Notes: generated from the sequence alone by a model not told the origin. DNA of 64,000 nucleotides from Conoideocrella luteorostrata (GCA_032433595.1 JASWJB010000135.1:41069-105068); one strand, 5' to 3'. Positions 41,610-55,328 are shown, numbered from the stretch's first letter. A program made the numbers and translations.

Positions 41610-44600
41610 TTAGCGGCGCTTCATATTCGACATTCCGTCGTCATAATCCCATGCTCGCTTGAGCCCCCCTTCATACACGCTGGCCACAGACTCTTGCCAC
41701 ATGGCTGGAGTGATAAAAGTCGGCATCGACGTTGTCGCGGAATACTGGGAGGGGGCTATCTGGCCGGCGCTTGGTGATATCGAATGGCCTGAAACTGGAT
41801 CCGTGCCGGAAGTTTGATCTGGGGGACCTGGAGGAGAAAAAGAGTTCAGCGATGTGTGCGTAGTAGGGCCGAGAAGAGTGCCAGGTTGAGACGGCGTACC
41901 GAACGAGGTATTCCATTGTCTATGTTAACAAGTTGCGTTAGCATCTCCATAACGGTTCGATCCCGCGCAAAGTGGGCAAACTTACTCGAAAATGCGGGCC
42001 GGATTCCAGGTCGGTGGGTTATTGCCCAGACTCATGGTCTGTTGCATGTCCGGGCCTTGGCCGTCTTGTGGCATCATTACGAGCGACTGTACAGCGGGAG
42101 AGTCACTTCTGCTGTCCACTGGACCCACAGATATTGGAGGTGTGATGGGATGACTTATGTAACTGACATGTTGGTTCGTGGGATCCAGGTGGTGGTGATC
42201 CATAGATCCTGTCCCGTGTAATGAGCTAGCATAGGCCAGATTTGCCCGCGGTGAGTTTGACTGGTTAGAGGGATGTGGACTACCGTACGGGAATGACGGT
42301 TTGAGAACAAAGGGACGTCGTATGTCAGCTGAAAATGCCTCACGAATGGCGTCTACCTGTTTTTGTAGATCTGGCATCGGCCAGGCCTCCATGATGGTCT
42401 CCATCAGCCTCATGTGACGCTGAAAGTACTCACGCGCATCGCTGTTGAGATCGGGATCAGGTGATACGATTGCAACCTTAAGTTTGGCAGTTAGCAAAGA
42501 TGTGGACTTGGTACCAGATCCGTTAAGACACCAGATGGATTGTGCAGTACTCCATACGTACAAGATGAATCACGACGCATGAGAGCCCCGCATACAGTAC
42601 GAAGCTGAAACCACGCTGCATGCTCTGCAGGTCCACCAATCCGTATGTTTTCAGAATAGCTTCCTGTAGGCGGCAGAGAGCCTTGGCCGCATTGTAGCAT
42701 ATGAGCATACGTCGTTTCCACTGTGCTTCGTTCACCGTGGGGTCGAGGAAAGACAAAATTGGCCGATGGTACAAAATCTGCAGTAGATAGTAATATGAGT
42801 GCAGATTTCCCAGGAATGAAGACGGCAAGTATGGCGGCGACCCGTCTGGTGGATAAGTGATTGTCATATCCACAGGTAGTTCTGGCAGGTACGTCGAAAT
42901 GTCCTGTTCGATTTGTTGAAACTCGGGATTAACGCCCCAGTCCTTTGTTCTCTTTAATTTGGCGTACACCGTGCTCATTTTTTTTATATTTCGAACAATA
43001 CGCGCCAAGTAAGTAAAATTCCTCGAAACATGGTACTCGCTGTCATCCCCACCCGCAACGGGACGGGGTACGGTGAAGTCGACGGACTCTTCGTTCACAG
43101 TCAAGTCATGCCGGCCTACTCAATGATCAGCATCATTTATGCCAAAGTATGTCTTGTTCTCTTGTTCTCATTTTCCACACCATCCGCCTCGTCGTATATT
43201 TCCCGGTGGATCCGAACTTACCTTGAGGGCCACCGATCATAGTCTCACAAACAAAAACATTCTGCCATATCCTAGTGTGAAGTCGACACTCAGGCAAGGT
43301 GAGTTCGCAGGAGATCCCCGCCTGGTGGTCTTCGTAGTGCTCATCGAGACCCAAGTCCTTGCCCATCTGGACACATTGAACAACGAGCATCCAAGATCGG
43401 TAAAAATAGCCTCGCTTCGGCGCTGCCTCCCGGGCCTTCAGGATCATCAATAAAGCTTGGAGGGTACTTAGTCGTGGAATGTCCATAAAGGAGTCGGTAT
43501 GGCCTGTTGTTAAGACGTATCAGCCAAGCCCGTATAAGTGCAATAAAACCTCGGGAAATAATGATGGCGCAAAACATACTGGACGCCATCGCTAGCCATT
43601 GGTGACCCATTGCGGGCTCTTCTGCCAGACGACCTCCGATGGCAAATAGGGCTTCAAGTATCAGTGGGGAGATGGAGTCTCTGTTATTGTTCCACTGCTG
43701 ATAGAAAGCAACTTTATCTAAAACAGGCACATAAGGGTGCACGTGGCGGAAGTACAGCTCGAAATGGTGCAGCGCAGTAGACTCGTCTGGCATCAACGCC
43801 GGGGGAATTCGAATCTTATTACCTGGAATAGCAGGAACATTGGGAAATATTGAGCCATAGTCGTCTTCGTCTTCCACTGTCGGCTGTTCTTCTCTTCGAA
43901 ATGAAGCTTTGTTTCGCAGATAAGGCGCTGAGAACTTAAATCAGCTTGTGATTCCACGATGTTTCGACGGGTTTGCCTACCGGTTCCGATTTCATTCACT
44001 TTGAGACCTCCTAGCAAATCAGCAAGATCCTGCTGCTGATATGAATCTATAGATTGTGCTTCTGGTGACGACTCCTGTCTGTGTCCATGATGCATGGGCG
44101 GCGTGGGGAAGGTATTTGGGCCACTATACGCATGGTCCAATTCGCCCGGCGCAGGGACCGTTGTATAATGTAAGTTGTGCTGGCCTTGACTCGCATCGAA
44201 CGTAACTTGTTGGAATACGGCGTGGTCGTTGTCTGGAAATGTGTTTTGTGGCATGTAAAGGTCTGTCATGGGCTTCGACGAGTCTTGGTCCATGTGTCCG
44301 GGCATGGTCATTTGCTGAAACTGACGAGATGGGTCTATAACGGTGTCGAAGCCTGTGGCCATATCCGATCCCTCGTAGCTGTTTGGTTTCACGCAATGCA
44401 GCTTCAGTCGGATGCAAGACGAGCATGGCCAAGTATTAGTAGTTGCTGCATCGCACTTGATTTTTCTTCTCCGACAGCCTTCACAGGCTCTCATAACTGT
44501 GATTATAGAGTCAGTCCAAATCCTGACGAGGCCAGGTCAAGATTCGCATCCATAAGAACAAAAGTACCTTTCAAACGCTTGTGGCGATTGTGTTCATCAA

Positions 44601-44851
44601 CGAACACAAAATCTGTGTGCCAGTACCTGGTCAGCATGTTGTCTATTGAAAACATGGCGCGGTTTTCGGACTGTTGCGCAGCCGGGATGGTGGCGCGCAA
44701 TGGCAGAAAAAATAATATACTGACTCTTTTGAGTCTCCCGCTGGGGAAACTGCTGGGGCGCAAACTGAAACGAATTCATTGTTCCTGCTTGCGCGTTGTG
44801 CGCATCCTGCGGTAGAATTGGACGGACAGTGGGATCTGTGGACATTCCCAT
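41610..44851 (-). CDS. Zn2Cys6 transcription factor, eight exons
   Basis: Predicted exons, 5' to 3' on minus: 44851..44725, 44612..44568, 44496..43981, 43927..43580, 43503..43222, 43115..42562, 42476..41986, 41919..41610; 890 aa, all joins in frame. Exon 2 is only 45 bases and supplies FVFVDEHNRHKRLK. The zinc cluster is at residues 62-92 (ACEGCRRRKIKCDAATTNTW then C..C......C), spaced C-X2-C-X6-C-X9-C-X2-C-X6-C. A polar Gln/Met/Pro-rich linker follows. The fungal_trans domain starts near residue 260 (HHFELYFRHVHPYVPVLDK) and includes LILEALFAIGGRLAEEP and RIWQNVFVCETMIGGPQG. The C-terminus is Ser/Pro-rich. DEHNRHKRLKVMRACEGC with the long third spacer is a distinctive conserved start. From memory it may belong to the group of cellulase/hemicellulase regulators such as CLR-1/ClrA, but I cannot confirm that. 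Confidence 0.9.
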
Positions 44852-45333
44852 CGGTGGGTTCCGAAGGTCGAGTCGACGAGAGTCGCTCGCAGCGACGGCG
44901 AGAGTAACAGCGACAGCGCAGCGATTCGAGGGCTAGAAAGCAAGTTTGTAGGTGGTAGCAACGGCGAGTGCGATGAAGAATTTCGTGAATTAGACGTCGG
45001 GAAGGCGTGCAAGGGCCGTCAACGGTATAGCAATCAGCATGGAGTCGAAGCCTGGACTTCCGGGACAAGCTTTGAGGTATCTAACTAGTACTGCGTACAA
45101 CTGACGTGAGTTTGGTGGCGGGCAGGCAGGCGGTAGAGGGCAGGCGGTGGCAGGCAGGTGACAGGGAGGTGGCCGGCAGAGAGCATGCGCTTGGTCGTTC
45201 GGTGGGCGAGCGTCTCCTCCGTGCCTAGGTACTCCGTAGTTATTTGGCTGCGCAGTTCAGTCTGGTCCAAGCGATCCGCAATGAGATGAGACAGACCTAG
45301 CTCCTAGTCCCGTCTGCTAATACTAGTAGTCCA

Positions 45334-45375
45334 CAGTCCACAATGCGCAGTCCACAATGCGCAGTCCACAATGCG
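45334..45375. repeat. 14-base tandem repeat, three perfect copies
   Basis: The unit is CAGTCCACAATGCG, repeated at 45334, 45348 and 45362, followed by a decayed partial copy (TAGTCGCAATGC). It lies about 0.5 kb upstream of the regulator's predicted start. Confidence 0.85.
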
Positions 45376-45879
45376 TAGTCGCAATGCAGTGTCGTCTGGT
45401 ATTGCGCTGGCAGGCAGAGGTAGGGTTGCAGATTCGATTCGCCAGGGAGCGGTGGGCCGGCAGGTGTGGGGGAGGGGAGTGACGACGGACCAGACCAGGC
45501 CAGGCCAGACTAGCTAGCTAGCCAGCTCGAATGGCAGTTAGTTACCAGCAGATATGAGCACGGCGGGCTGTATATTGCAGCAGTAGTGAGGAGGGTCAGG
45601 CTGGGCTTGGCCGGCAAGGCGACTGGAAGATCAACCACAAGCACGAGCCAAATTACTGGGGTGTGAGAGCCAAAGTTCAGCCAAGACCGCTTCCGACGCG
45701 GACGAAGCGGATGGGAGGTGGGCAGGTAAAGCTGGCGACTTGGCCGGCTCCTCTCCTGGTCGGTGACCCGGACAGCACTGATCTGCCTGCCAGTCGGCTT
45801 CAGCGAGCGTGGCAATTGCGAGGGAGGGTGGATTGGCTGACGGCTATGGACGGAGCAGATGAGGGGCGGTGGGTGGGTG

Positions 45880-45912
45880 AATGGATGGATGGATGGATGG
45901 ATGGATGGATGG
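45880..45912. repeat. ATGG tetranucleotide microsatellite
   Basis: Eight uninterrupted ATGG units. Confidence 0.9.
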
Positions 45913-46110
45913 CGTCGACTCTGAATGCAGACAGGCGCCTGGGTATAGTAGCTGGCGGAGTCCGGTAGTACCAGAGTAGCCCGACCAGATCCCACGGTTC
46001 AGGCTGACTAACTTGGTGAGTGCGTACGACGAAATAAAAAGACCCGGGCAACTAGGTCTCTATATTCTAGCTTGGGTGACCGGGCGTTGCGTCTTGATCA
46101 AATGAGCGGG

Positions 46111-46156
46111 CGTGAGTGAGCGAGTGAGCGAGTGAATAAGTGAGTGTGTGAGTGAC
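46111..46156. repeat. GAGTGAGC-type degenerate repeat
   Basis: Tandem GAGTGAGC / GAGTGAAT / GAGTGTGT units, about five copies. Confidence 0.7.
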
Positions 46157-49100
46157 TGTCTGTCCTATTTCCTCTGCTTCGGGGCTGATGAGCGCGCCAA
46201 CGCTCGCAATGTCTCCGTCTGCGGTACGCTGCCGGTTCGGTCAGTACAATAGTTAGGCGCGTGTTGCCTATGTCTGCGCATGCCGAGAAGAAAATGCAGG
46301 ACATGACGTACAAGTACAATAAGAGAAGTGGAAGCGAAGATGGAAGCGGAAGTGGATATAGATAGGGTAGCACTCCGTGGGATTGGTACGGACTGGGCTG
46401 ATAGATCCTATTAGATAGGATAAACCTCTCTCGCTGCGGGTGATGTTACACGAGTTCTTTGCTCCCGAGTGCTGGGCGCCTGGGACACAAGCAGGATCAT
46501 TTGACAGTACAATGGCGGTCGTTGTGATGCGGACATGTTGCTCTATATCTAGTAATGGACGGAGTACGTACACCATGAAAAGTGGCCTTCCCGCCTCGGC
46601 CGCGCCGTAGGATGAAGGGACGAGGGATGAGTATGGGTGCAATAACTAACATCGCTGTTATGCGAGAGAATCTTGCAGCCAGGCAGCCGGACTGCTGCAG
46701 TCTCCACTAAATACGCGGTGCGAGAGGGAGCATCTGATGTTGGTTGGTTTAGGTTTATTAATATGAATGCTTCCCACGCCGACGGATGCGATTCTGACAG
46801 CTACAAGCCTCATTGAAGACTGTTGGCTCAAGCATCTGGAGCCGCCATCGTTATATTAGACCGATGGGATGCCCCTTGTCTGGTGTGTGTCAGTCCACTA
46901 GCTGCGCACAGGGGGCCTGTTGCTGGAACCCTGCTGCTTCTCCTGCATGTCCTGTCGTGGATCCATCGAGGGATGAGGTGGATGCAGGTCGTATGGATGA
47001 TGGATGACATTCATCAGCCAGTTGTCAGTTGAACTACCAACTACCTGCATCGTAGTGCTCAAGCGGCAAAGTGGGTGGGCCGGTAGCCAAGTTGGCGCTG
47101 TGGATACGCCATGAATCCTAGAGAGTCTCATGATGAAGGATGATAATTATTGACGGGGGGATTTGGTGATGCTTAGGTAGCTGCTCTAGCCGGCATCTGC
47201 CGCCATGCCTGAACATCACTGGCTTTCCTGTACAAACCACACAGACTGGAGTTTCTTTCTCTTTTCTTGTTATATTTTATACTTTATCACCTCGGCGTCC
47301 GATGAAATGAGCATCGGGGGTTTCTTGCTGTAGGTTTAATGCTGTCATTACCGAGGTGTATAGCGACGAAACCGTCTTGTGTTAACTACCACCTTCCAAG
47401 CTGCCCTTGATTTTGGATTCGTTCTGAAATCACAGCGACAATCTTTGCTGGTAAACGAAGCTCACTAATTACTCTGTCACGGACACTCCGGCTATACTTT
47501 CTCCGATAGTCATTAATCAGCACAAATCGTCGGCGAGATATGACATATCAATCCGCCCCCAATGCGGCCCGTCGGTAAGTAGAAGCCAGCAGAGTAATTT
47601 ACGTGGCGATTCGTTGTCCTGGAACTGAAGATAATGATGTAAAATTGTTGAATTCTGTCAACGCCTGGGGCTTCTTGGGGGACAGCATTTGTCGTCGTCA
47701 TGGACCTGCGTATTTCACAAGCAATTTCCCGAGGCTATTGGGCACCGGGAGATGAGATGTCAGCCGCCACCTACGAGGTAATATAGCTAGTCTCTAGATT
47801 CAAATGTTATCCTTGGCAGACTGATGAAAGCCGCAGCCATGATGGCGTTGATGGCGTTGCACGGCTGAAGTCTTCGACACTCATCGATGTGAGGAGCTGC
47901 GAGTAGAATCCTTCGTGCTACTCCGTACTAGTAGTAGTATTGTAGAAGCCAAGGAAAACTCGGCAAGAGGCAAGAGGCAAAAGCAAGCCATCCCAGCAGT
48001 TTCCTCTGTGAACCCCAGTCGAGTCCAGAAAATCCAGGAGGCCGGCTGAAACGCGCGACAACATTGGGGAAGAGGGCCACAGCCGTCAGCCTCGCAATAG
48101 ACTCATCCCAAACTGCCGGCGCAATTTTGCATTGGAGATTAAGAAGTAACATCCACGAATGCATGAAGTGCGATGAGTGACGACCGACGATAGCCAAGTA
48201 CCTTAACTTTGCGCTGGGCGCAGCAACTGAAACGGGTTGGTTAACACCATGGCGAACTTAGCCAAGCCATTGTTGCATCTTGAAGCTGTTAGTGTGGCTT
48301 ATGCGCGGATTCTCCAGCCCTGCTAAGCCCACGTCTCTGTCTAGACCTTTCCCCTAGGGCCTTGCCACCTTCTCTGCAACATCGCCTCTGCTAATCAAAC
48401 AAGTAAACCAAAATACTGAAGTCTTTGGATTCAAGCCTAAAGCTTGAGCACGATTCGCCTCCACCATCCTACGAGCCGCAACGTCAAAGGTCTCGCCATT
48501 GACGACGATCTACAAGGCCGGTCTGACAGGTTGTCGTCCCTCGCTAGCGTGCGGGGGGAACGCGCCTAGAAGCGCCCGAAAGAACATCTGCAAGCCCTAC
48601 CAGGGTCTGGTGGGTGCAGGACGCACTTTTGTCACGGAGGCGTCTGGCTCTTCCTGGGGTTATGTGCTGGACACGGTCGTTGGTGCTCCTTTTTTTTTTT
48701 TGGTCAGTGTGACGATGGAGACAATAGCAATGCTGATGCTTTTGTGTAACTCTTGTATGGAGTCTAGTTGTGCATAAAATCGAACTCACTTCCACCTCCC
48801 TTCGCCATTCATCTGCCTGCTGCCTGGTACTTGGGCTACGTATGTATGCCAGATTGGAAATGCACAACCACATCTCATACATTTTATGCTTTCCTGCCCC
48901 ATTTCGTCCCGTTTAGCATTAGCTGGCGATCTAAAAGGCCAACTATTAACTATTGGGATATCCGTCAGCTTTACAAAGCGCGTGAGTACTCGGCGTAAGC
49001 TATCCCGGTGCAAATGTATGGCAGCTGCCCCCGCAATTGCAGCGCATGTCAAAAAGATAGCCAAGCCACTTTTTTTAGCCTAACATTTACAAATGTAAAG

Positions 49101-52100
49101 AAGGTTCCGCCGCGGGGGGAGGAGGGGAGGGGAGGTCACTGGAGGCTATCAATGGGTATCCATTCTTCTTGGTTCGTACAACTTGGCACCGAAAGCATAG
49201 ATGAGAGACCAGGCAGAGTACTCCGCAACATTATCGTACATGGGGAAGTAGAGAAGAGAAGCCTTGGTGTTATTGTACTAATGCGGGTCGTCAGGTCTCT
49301 ACTTTCCTGGGGTTGTCATCGTCTTCCCACATGACTTTAGGTGTCTCCAATATCTTGAATATTCTACTTGCCAGCCTCAGTTAGCTGGCCGCTACTCCGG
49401 CCAGGGGTAACTGGCGGGGTTGGAGACAACAATGAAGGACTCGTAGATCTCCTCCTGCCTTGCCGTATACGATAATACAATAGTGTCTTAGTGTACTCCG
49501 TACGTTAGACTACTCGAAAATACTACACAATACTACTAGTCTCATGCGGAATGGAAACCAACACTAGCCAGCGGCGCAGCCTTCGAACCTGTTGCGTTCT
49601 TCGTGGTTAAGAGCACGTTGGTCGTTCCAGCTAATGGCCACAAGAGGTTTTGCTAGTAGCACCCGGAACGCGCCTACATCTCCTTGAACCGAAGGTGTTG
49701 GCTGTTTCAGGCAAGGAGCGATCGTCCGTCTAGTGCTGGTGTGCCTGTGTGCCTGATTTTCGTTTTGGTTAGTAACACGAGGCAGAGCGTCACGCCGATA
49801 AACGACCGAACGGGACCCAATCAATGAAAACGAGTAACTATGATGATAACGCTAGAGGCTGACGGAACGCTGTAACAAACCGAAATACCGCTGTCGTCAA
49901 TCGATTCCGTTTTCTCAGCCCGCCCGCCCGACGTGATCTCCGGTATGGTGATCAGAGCGCTGTTAGCTCGTACCATCTGCACAACTTCTTGTACTGAGAA
50001 ATGTTCCAGAATTAAGTTTTCGTAAACCCACATTTTCATCTGAATTGAATGCTGCTAAATCAGGCATGTTAGCCTCATTGGTACCAGTTCTGAGTTTGAT
50101 GGCTGTCACATGCTGGCTGCTAAGAAGTGCCAGAAAATCCTTTATGATGGATGTGGACCTCCACCCGGCGTTGCATTACCGAGGCTTGTTGGCTTGGCCT
50201 GGCCATTCACATACTATTGTAACGAGAATGGCGGTGGTCAATCGCCCCAGATACGGAGTAGTTGGTTAATTAGTTACGGAGTAACTACGGAGTAGTTGCT
50301 CGCTTAATGCTTTTGTCGAATATTTGAAAGCTGCGGCCATCGCTGAGACATAAACGTCTCCTTGAAAATGCGAGCCACGCTCATGGATATCCCCGCCTGG
50401 TGCCTCTGCAGCGATGTCTCATTGCCGACCCACGCTGCGCAAGTTGGCTTAGCCACTGGGTTTCTGTCTCTAGAGTGTGGCACTAGTGAGTTCGCTAGTT
50501 GAGTGCCACCGCTGGCCGTGCATGTCAACCCCAGAAGGTCTGTTACAGGATGTTGACAATGACAGGGCATGCACGCCACGGTGCAGAATGACGTGCTACC
50601 TCGATTCGTCGTCTCGAAGTGAAATAGTGCGCACTACGGAGACGTTCGTTCGTGCGTTCGTGTCCAGTTCCGATGAACGAACGTCGCGAAATGGCTATCG
50701 AGTCGTATTTCAACGGTAACTAGTACCGGAATAACGTGTTGCGCCAAAACATGGGGAAGGTGCCCGTATTGACCAGGTCAGCTGGAGTTATCTATTGTCT
50801 AGACTACAGAGTCATCGTTAGCTAAGGTGATGCGCCCTGTCCGTAAAATACTTTGAAATATCATGAATAGTTGTACATACGTACTCCGCAGTATGCACGT
50901 AGTAGCTGCAGTTGTTACCAGCAGACACTTTCGGCCGATATGCTAGGCAGGGATGACCGACCAGCGGGCAACAATGGGTTGCTTATGGACGAGGCAAGGA
51001 AGGGCAAGGTTTTCTAGAGCCCGCGTGTCAGGTTCGCCGGCAGCCTCTGCTTGCACCCAGATAATTTCGGTGTTTGGGTGGTGCCTTTTGCGATGTGGGC
51101 AGGTCTGTGTGGTCCAACCTCAAGGGCAATCGAATACTCGGTATCAGTAGTGTGAACTTCCCAGCGCCACCATGTGGGAAGTGCATGAAGCGACCCGCAC
51201 GCGGCACCATCAATATTGTGCTGAGAGGGCTCATTTCCAACACTGGGAGGCAATGCTGATTAACGCATTGGCAACAGGGACTTTTTGTTTACGGTGGCGC
51301 TCCCTAATAAAACCCAGCTCTGTCGAGATCGTCGGGTGGCACGTTCGGTGACCGGGCTGGTACAGGGACTTGAATCGTGACTCTGTCAAGATTACCGGAG
51401 CTTGCCGGGTCCATCAGCGGACCTTCCTATACTGATGATGACAGCCAGGCAGTCCACGGCCAGGTTGAATTTTAACTAGCACGGATACGATACGGCTGTC
51501 ATCGGTGTATGTCTGAGGCCCTTGGTTCTTCAATGTTCTGCTATATTGCATTGTGCCGAGGCATTGAACGACATTATTAGCCATACTTTGTACTCCGTAC
51601 GGAGTAGAAGTAAATGAATCAACAACGCTGGTTCTTCGTACGGAGTATTTGTCCTGTTATTGGTGGTCCAAGATCCGCCAATCGGCAACCTAGATGCGTC
51701 AGGGGGGGTTAGAGAGACTGTCCACAATGTCTCGACGTTCGCCTGCAACCAGTACCGACAACTAATCTGCCAGGAGATCTGAATACATGAATCGTGCAGA
51801 ATGGACGCGGCTCGAGAGAATCAGCTAGGCCTGATATCCGACTACGTCGGGTATTCGGGCAACTAGCTTTCTTGCTGGACTCGGCTAACCGTGGTGTCCG
51901 GGATCCTCTGATTTGGCTCCGGACCAGCCCAGTGGAAAAGCTATGCGTGAACGCGCGATGCAAGATGCTGAATCATCCCAGTCGACGGAATTGGCGAGAA
52001 ACGCGGCGTGCTCAAGGCGACTTTGTCAGCAAAGATCCGACCGTACAGGCGGTAATACCTTCATCGGCGGCTCTCCGGAGCGCGATGAGAATCATGAAAG

Positions 52101-53202
52101 TTTACGGTGTAGGGTCAGTGGACGACAGAGACCCTCAGGAGGAGTGCAATGGGTGTAGTGCTGCCTCGGAGCGTTCCGAGGACCGTGCTTCTGCTGGTCC
52201 CCTTCAGCATGCATCGGCCATACCGTTTGCGCTGACCGTGTCTTGGTCATCAGAGATGTCAACCCGCGCTGCTCCATCGACGGGCCGAAACTTTTACCTC
52301 CATACTCCGTACTCCTTACCTTTTAATGCTTTGAAAGTGCAGACAAAGTCACAAACTGGGATCTAGGGTACGGCGGTACGTGCCAAGGTACTTACGCTAG
52401 ATGCAGATGCCTCCGGGGGGCTTGTTCAAGTGAATTATGTATGTAGATCCTTGCACTCGCCCTGCACTCGCTCTGCTACGTTACGTGGTGTCCACTGTAT
52501 GCATCAAATCAGTGGCGGAATATCGTCGAGTGCTCCGTACCATAGATAAAGACGCCCAGCCCACAAAAGGCTTATTGAAGTTGAGTGCGACAGGCTCGTG
52601 AGCAAGTAGGTTGCATGCGCTCCGTCCATGCCGTCTTCAAATAGCAGTTCAAATACTCCGTACAGAGTAGTAGTATTGGCTGTGGATCGGCGGCTGTCTG
52701 CTGAAGTACGCTGCAAGCCACGGAGTACGGAGTACATGTCATTCGCCAGCTGGTGCTAATGCTGACCAGTCCTTTCCCAGCTGCGGGCTTGCCACTCGTC
52801 CGATTTCCCTCCAACCAGCGCTGACTATTTACTACGCACAGTGGCCAAGCTTTTTCCTCGCCGTCGCCTCACGTTGCTTGCCGGCATTCGGTCCGGCACA
52901 CTGGAGCACGCGGCAAACTTCATCGCACATTTTGTCAGCTCGCCACCCACTCCATAATACTGCAGCACCGGCATTCCCAGACATTCTGCGCTTCTTCAGA
53001 GCGCGGCAAATCTATATTGTCGCAATCGAAACTAAACCATACAACGAGTCGTGGTTCTCGTCGCCTAGGTACAAGGTTCCAACGGAGTTTTCTCAACTCT
53101 CCGTCTTGCCGCTGTCAATCGATCTCCCGTGGCGTGCGCCATCACCCCCTTGCTCGTCCATACCAGACCGTATCCATCTACCATTACATACCGAATACCA
53201 TT

Positions 53203-53898
53203 ATGGCGCCCGCAGCTCTGGACAATGCGAATCCTACCATTGTGAATGCTTCCGACCTACCAACCCGCCAGAAGAAGGCGGCTCCTCGCAAGGGACCCGA
53301 CAGCAGATATTCTGACGTTATTTTCTCCAAGTCATCATTCCTTACATACCCATTCTGCGATGATGATGCTATCTGGCCCCGCGGCGATATCGGCGGCGAC
53401 GATGGATATGCCGCGGAGCCTATCGACGAGCAAGAAATATACGGTACGTGCTTGGCAGGCGATATTATTTCGTCGTGAATTGTCATTGGTCCAGCCGTTA
53501 ATTATTGTGACTTTATAGATCTAATTTCCTCAATCTCGGACCCCGAACATCCCGTTTCACTCGGCCAGTTGTCCATTGTTAACATCAACGATATTCACAT
53601 CACTCCATCTCCAGCGCTTGGCGTGCCCGATTCGAATACCATAGTTCAAGTCACTGTTGAAATCACGCCTACTGTCACACACTGTTCTCTTGCGACGGTT
53701 TTAGGACTGGGCGTTCGAGTTCGGTTGGATCAATGTCTGCCTCCCAACTACCGAGTCGACGTCATTTGCAGAGAAAATACCCATAGCCAAGACGACCAAG
53801 TGAACAAGCAGCTCGCTGACAAAGAGAGAGTGGCTGCAGCACTGGAGAATGACTCTTTGAGGGGAGTTTTAGACAAGATGCTCGAGACCTGCGCATGA
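53203..53898 (+). CDS. CIA2: Cytosolic Fe-S cluster assembly targeting factor Cia2 (MIP18/FAM96, DUF59)
   Basis: Predicted as join(53203..53443,53519..53898), 206 aa. The 75-base intron joins EQEIY to DLISSISDPEHP. Cia2 works with Met18 and Cia1 in the cytosolic complex that delivers Fe-S clusters to DNA polymerases, helicases and other client enzymes. Residues about 80-200 form the DUF59/MIP18 domain. DPEHPVSLGQLSIVNINDI matches the conserved start. HCSLATVLGLGVRVRLDQCL carries the client-binding Cys region (TP...HCS). VNKQLADKERVAAALENDSL is the strongly conserved C-terminal helix of the family. The N-terminal 60 residues are polar and variable, with RYSDVIF before the core. Length is normal for fungal Cia2. 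The call is firm. Confidence 0.93.
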
Positions 53899-55328
53899 TG
53901 ACTGCGTACCCAGCAAATGATGGGCCGTCGCATGCCTACTGAGTACCAAGCACGGCTGCCTTGCGTTTTCCACACCACCCCTAGCGCAGTGACTCCCGTC
54001 TTTTTGAGGCGGATACTGACGAGTGACTTGCACTCCGACAAGAGCCGGGTTTCGGGCGGTAGGCTGTTACAGGCCTGTAACGACAGTGCCGAACACTATA
54101 TAGTGAGTTCGATGGTGGGTAGCTTGAGGCGAATATGGCTAGATTTCTCTTTGCTCAACGGAATGGCTGCATCACCTTCTCAATCTTCTGCCTATCCTCT
54201 ACCGGATGTAACGACCTTGCGGAGAATACGTCACGCCAATTCGATACGGTTAACGCCATTATGGCCAATTGTACATGGCGCGCACTATCTCGACAAACGG
54301 GGTTATGATCGAAAGTGGAGGAGTCTCTAGTCTGCGCGCCGTCGACTGAGGTCGGCTAAATGAGTGTAACAGGGCAAGAATTGATATACTACGTATAATT
54401 CTATGACCGCATTACCGGCCAAGTTGCTCTTTTTAATTTGAGACACGTTCTTGCAAGCTCCACCGTCACGGCCATTCACTCATCACCTCCTCAGCTTTTG
54501 CTTGCATTGTCTTTTTTACCCGAGACAGAGTCCCAACATGCGCACTGTCGTGACTTTCCAGTAAATGCACGATCCAGGGTAGCTTTGTCCTGCTAGGTGA
54601 TAGCCCCGGCTCACGAGGCTCGATATGATGCACTGTGTACCGGTGACAACCTGACGCTTCCGAAAAGAGGCTTCATGTGAAAGAAATCTGCCAATTTTCG
54701 CCAGTTCTAACAACTTGTGTTGACATCTGATCTCCATATATTGGCTCCGCCAAAAGTTGTAAAGTAGAAATGGTTTTGTAACGTGGAATCCCTCGCATGA
54801 AATCAGTTTTGTCTTACAATTTCGCTTCGTTCGTGTTGTCACTATGCACTGTAACCAGTCACGGACCCCTGCAGTCGCGCAGAATCTAACCTCCTTTTCG
54901 ATCTCGGCAACGACGAGGCAAAGCGCTTCCGTTAAACGGCTAAATTCTGTTCGTAATGGAACTCGCGTGCACAGTGCTTAGTGCAGATCAAGCCAATTAT
55001 CACTGCCACATCAAGGGCTAAGAAATTAGAGGCTCGCCCAGGCCAACCAAGCAGCAACGGAGGAACATACCTATCAGCTGGAACAACAAGGCTGGACCAC
55101 ATAATACATGCCGACATCCGTTTTGATTGCCCAGGTATTTTGGCTGGTAAGGTAAGGACATTCCCTCAGCATTTAGTGTTGAGCCCGCACCTTGCAATGT
55201 TACGGCGTCATCCGTAGAAAGCTCTTGGAAGGTCATTTGCTTTGAGTGGTGGTCCATTTATTGAAGCTGGTAGAGACAAAATATTACGATATTTGGGTCC
55301 TTCCATACGTCTGACATTATGTGCGTGT
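53899..55328. other. Intergenic, no gene supported
   Basis: An open frame at 53917-54330 follows directly after the CIA2 stop and probably lies in its 3' UTR. No recognisable protein is seen. Confidence 0.45.

Larger units (their letters stand above)
44852..53202. other. 8.3-kb gene desert
   Basis: No gene can be supported between the start of the eight-exon regulator and CIA2. The first 1.5 kb holds tandem repeats (45334-45375, 45880-45912, 46111-46156) and may be an unusually long regulatory or untranslated leader of the regulator. TACTCCGTA/TACGGAGTA motifs recur near 45228, 46560, 47920, 49494, 50252, 50275-50295, 51590-51605, 51638, 52302, 52655 and 52722. The open frame 51794-52366 (190 codons) has no protein-like composition or motif. 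Confidence 0.5.

Noticed and set aside
45510..45995. 161-codon minus-strand frame with a Ser-Ile-His-Pro repeat
   Set aside because: Open only because of the ATGG microsatellite and G-rich composition.
51794..52366. 190-codon plus-strand open frame
   Set aside because: Arg/Ser-rich composition with no recognisable motif and no splice or start context; likely chance in the gene desert.
52878..53315. Alternative frame upstream of and overlapping CIA2 exon 1
   Set aside because: The overlapping CIA2 frame has a clear family match; this one has none.
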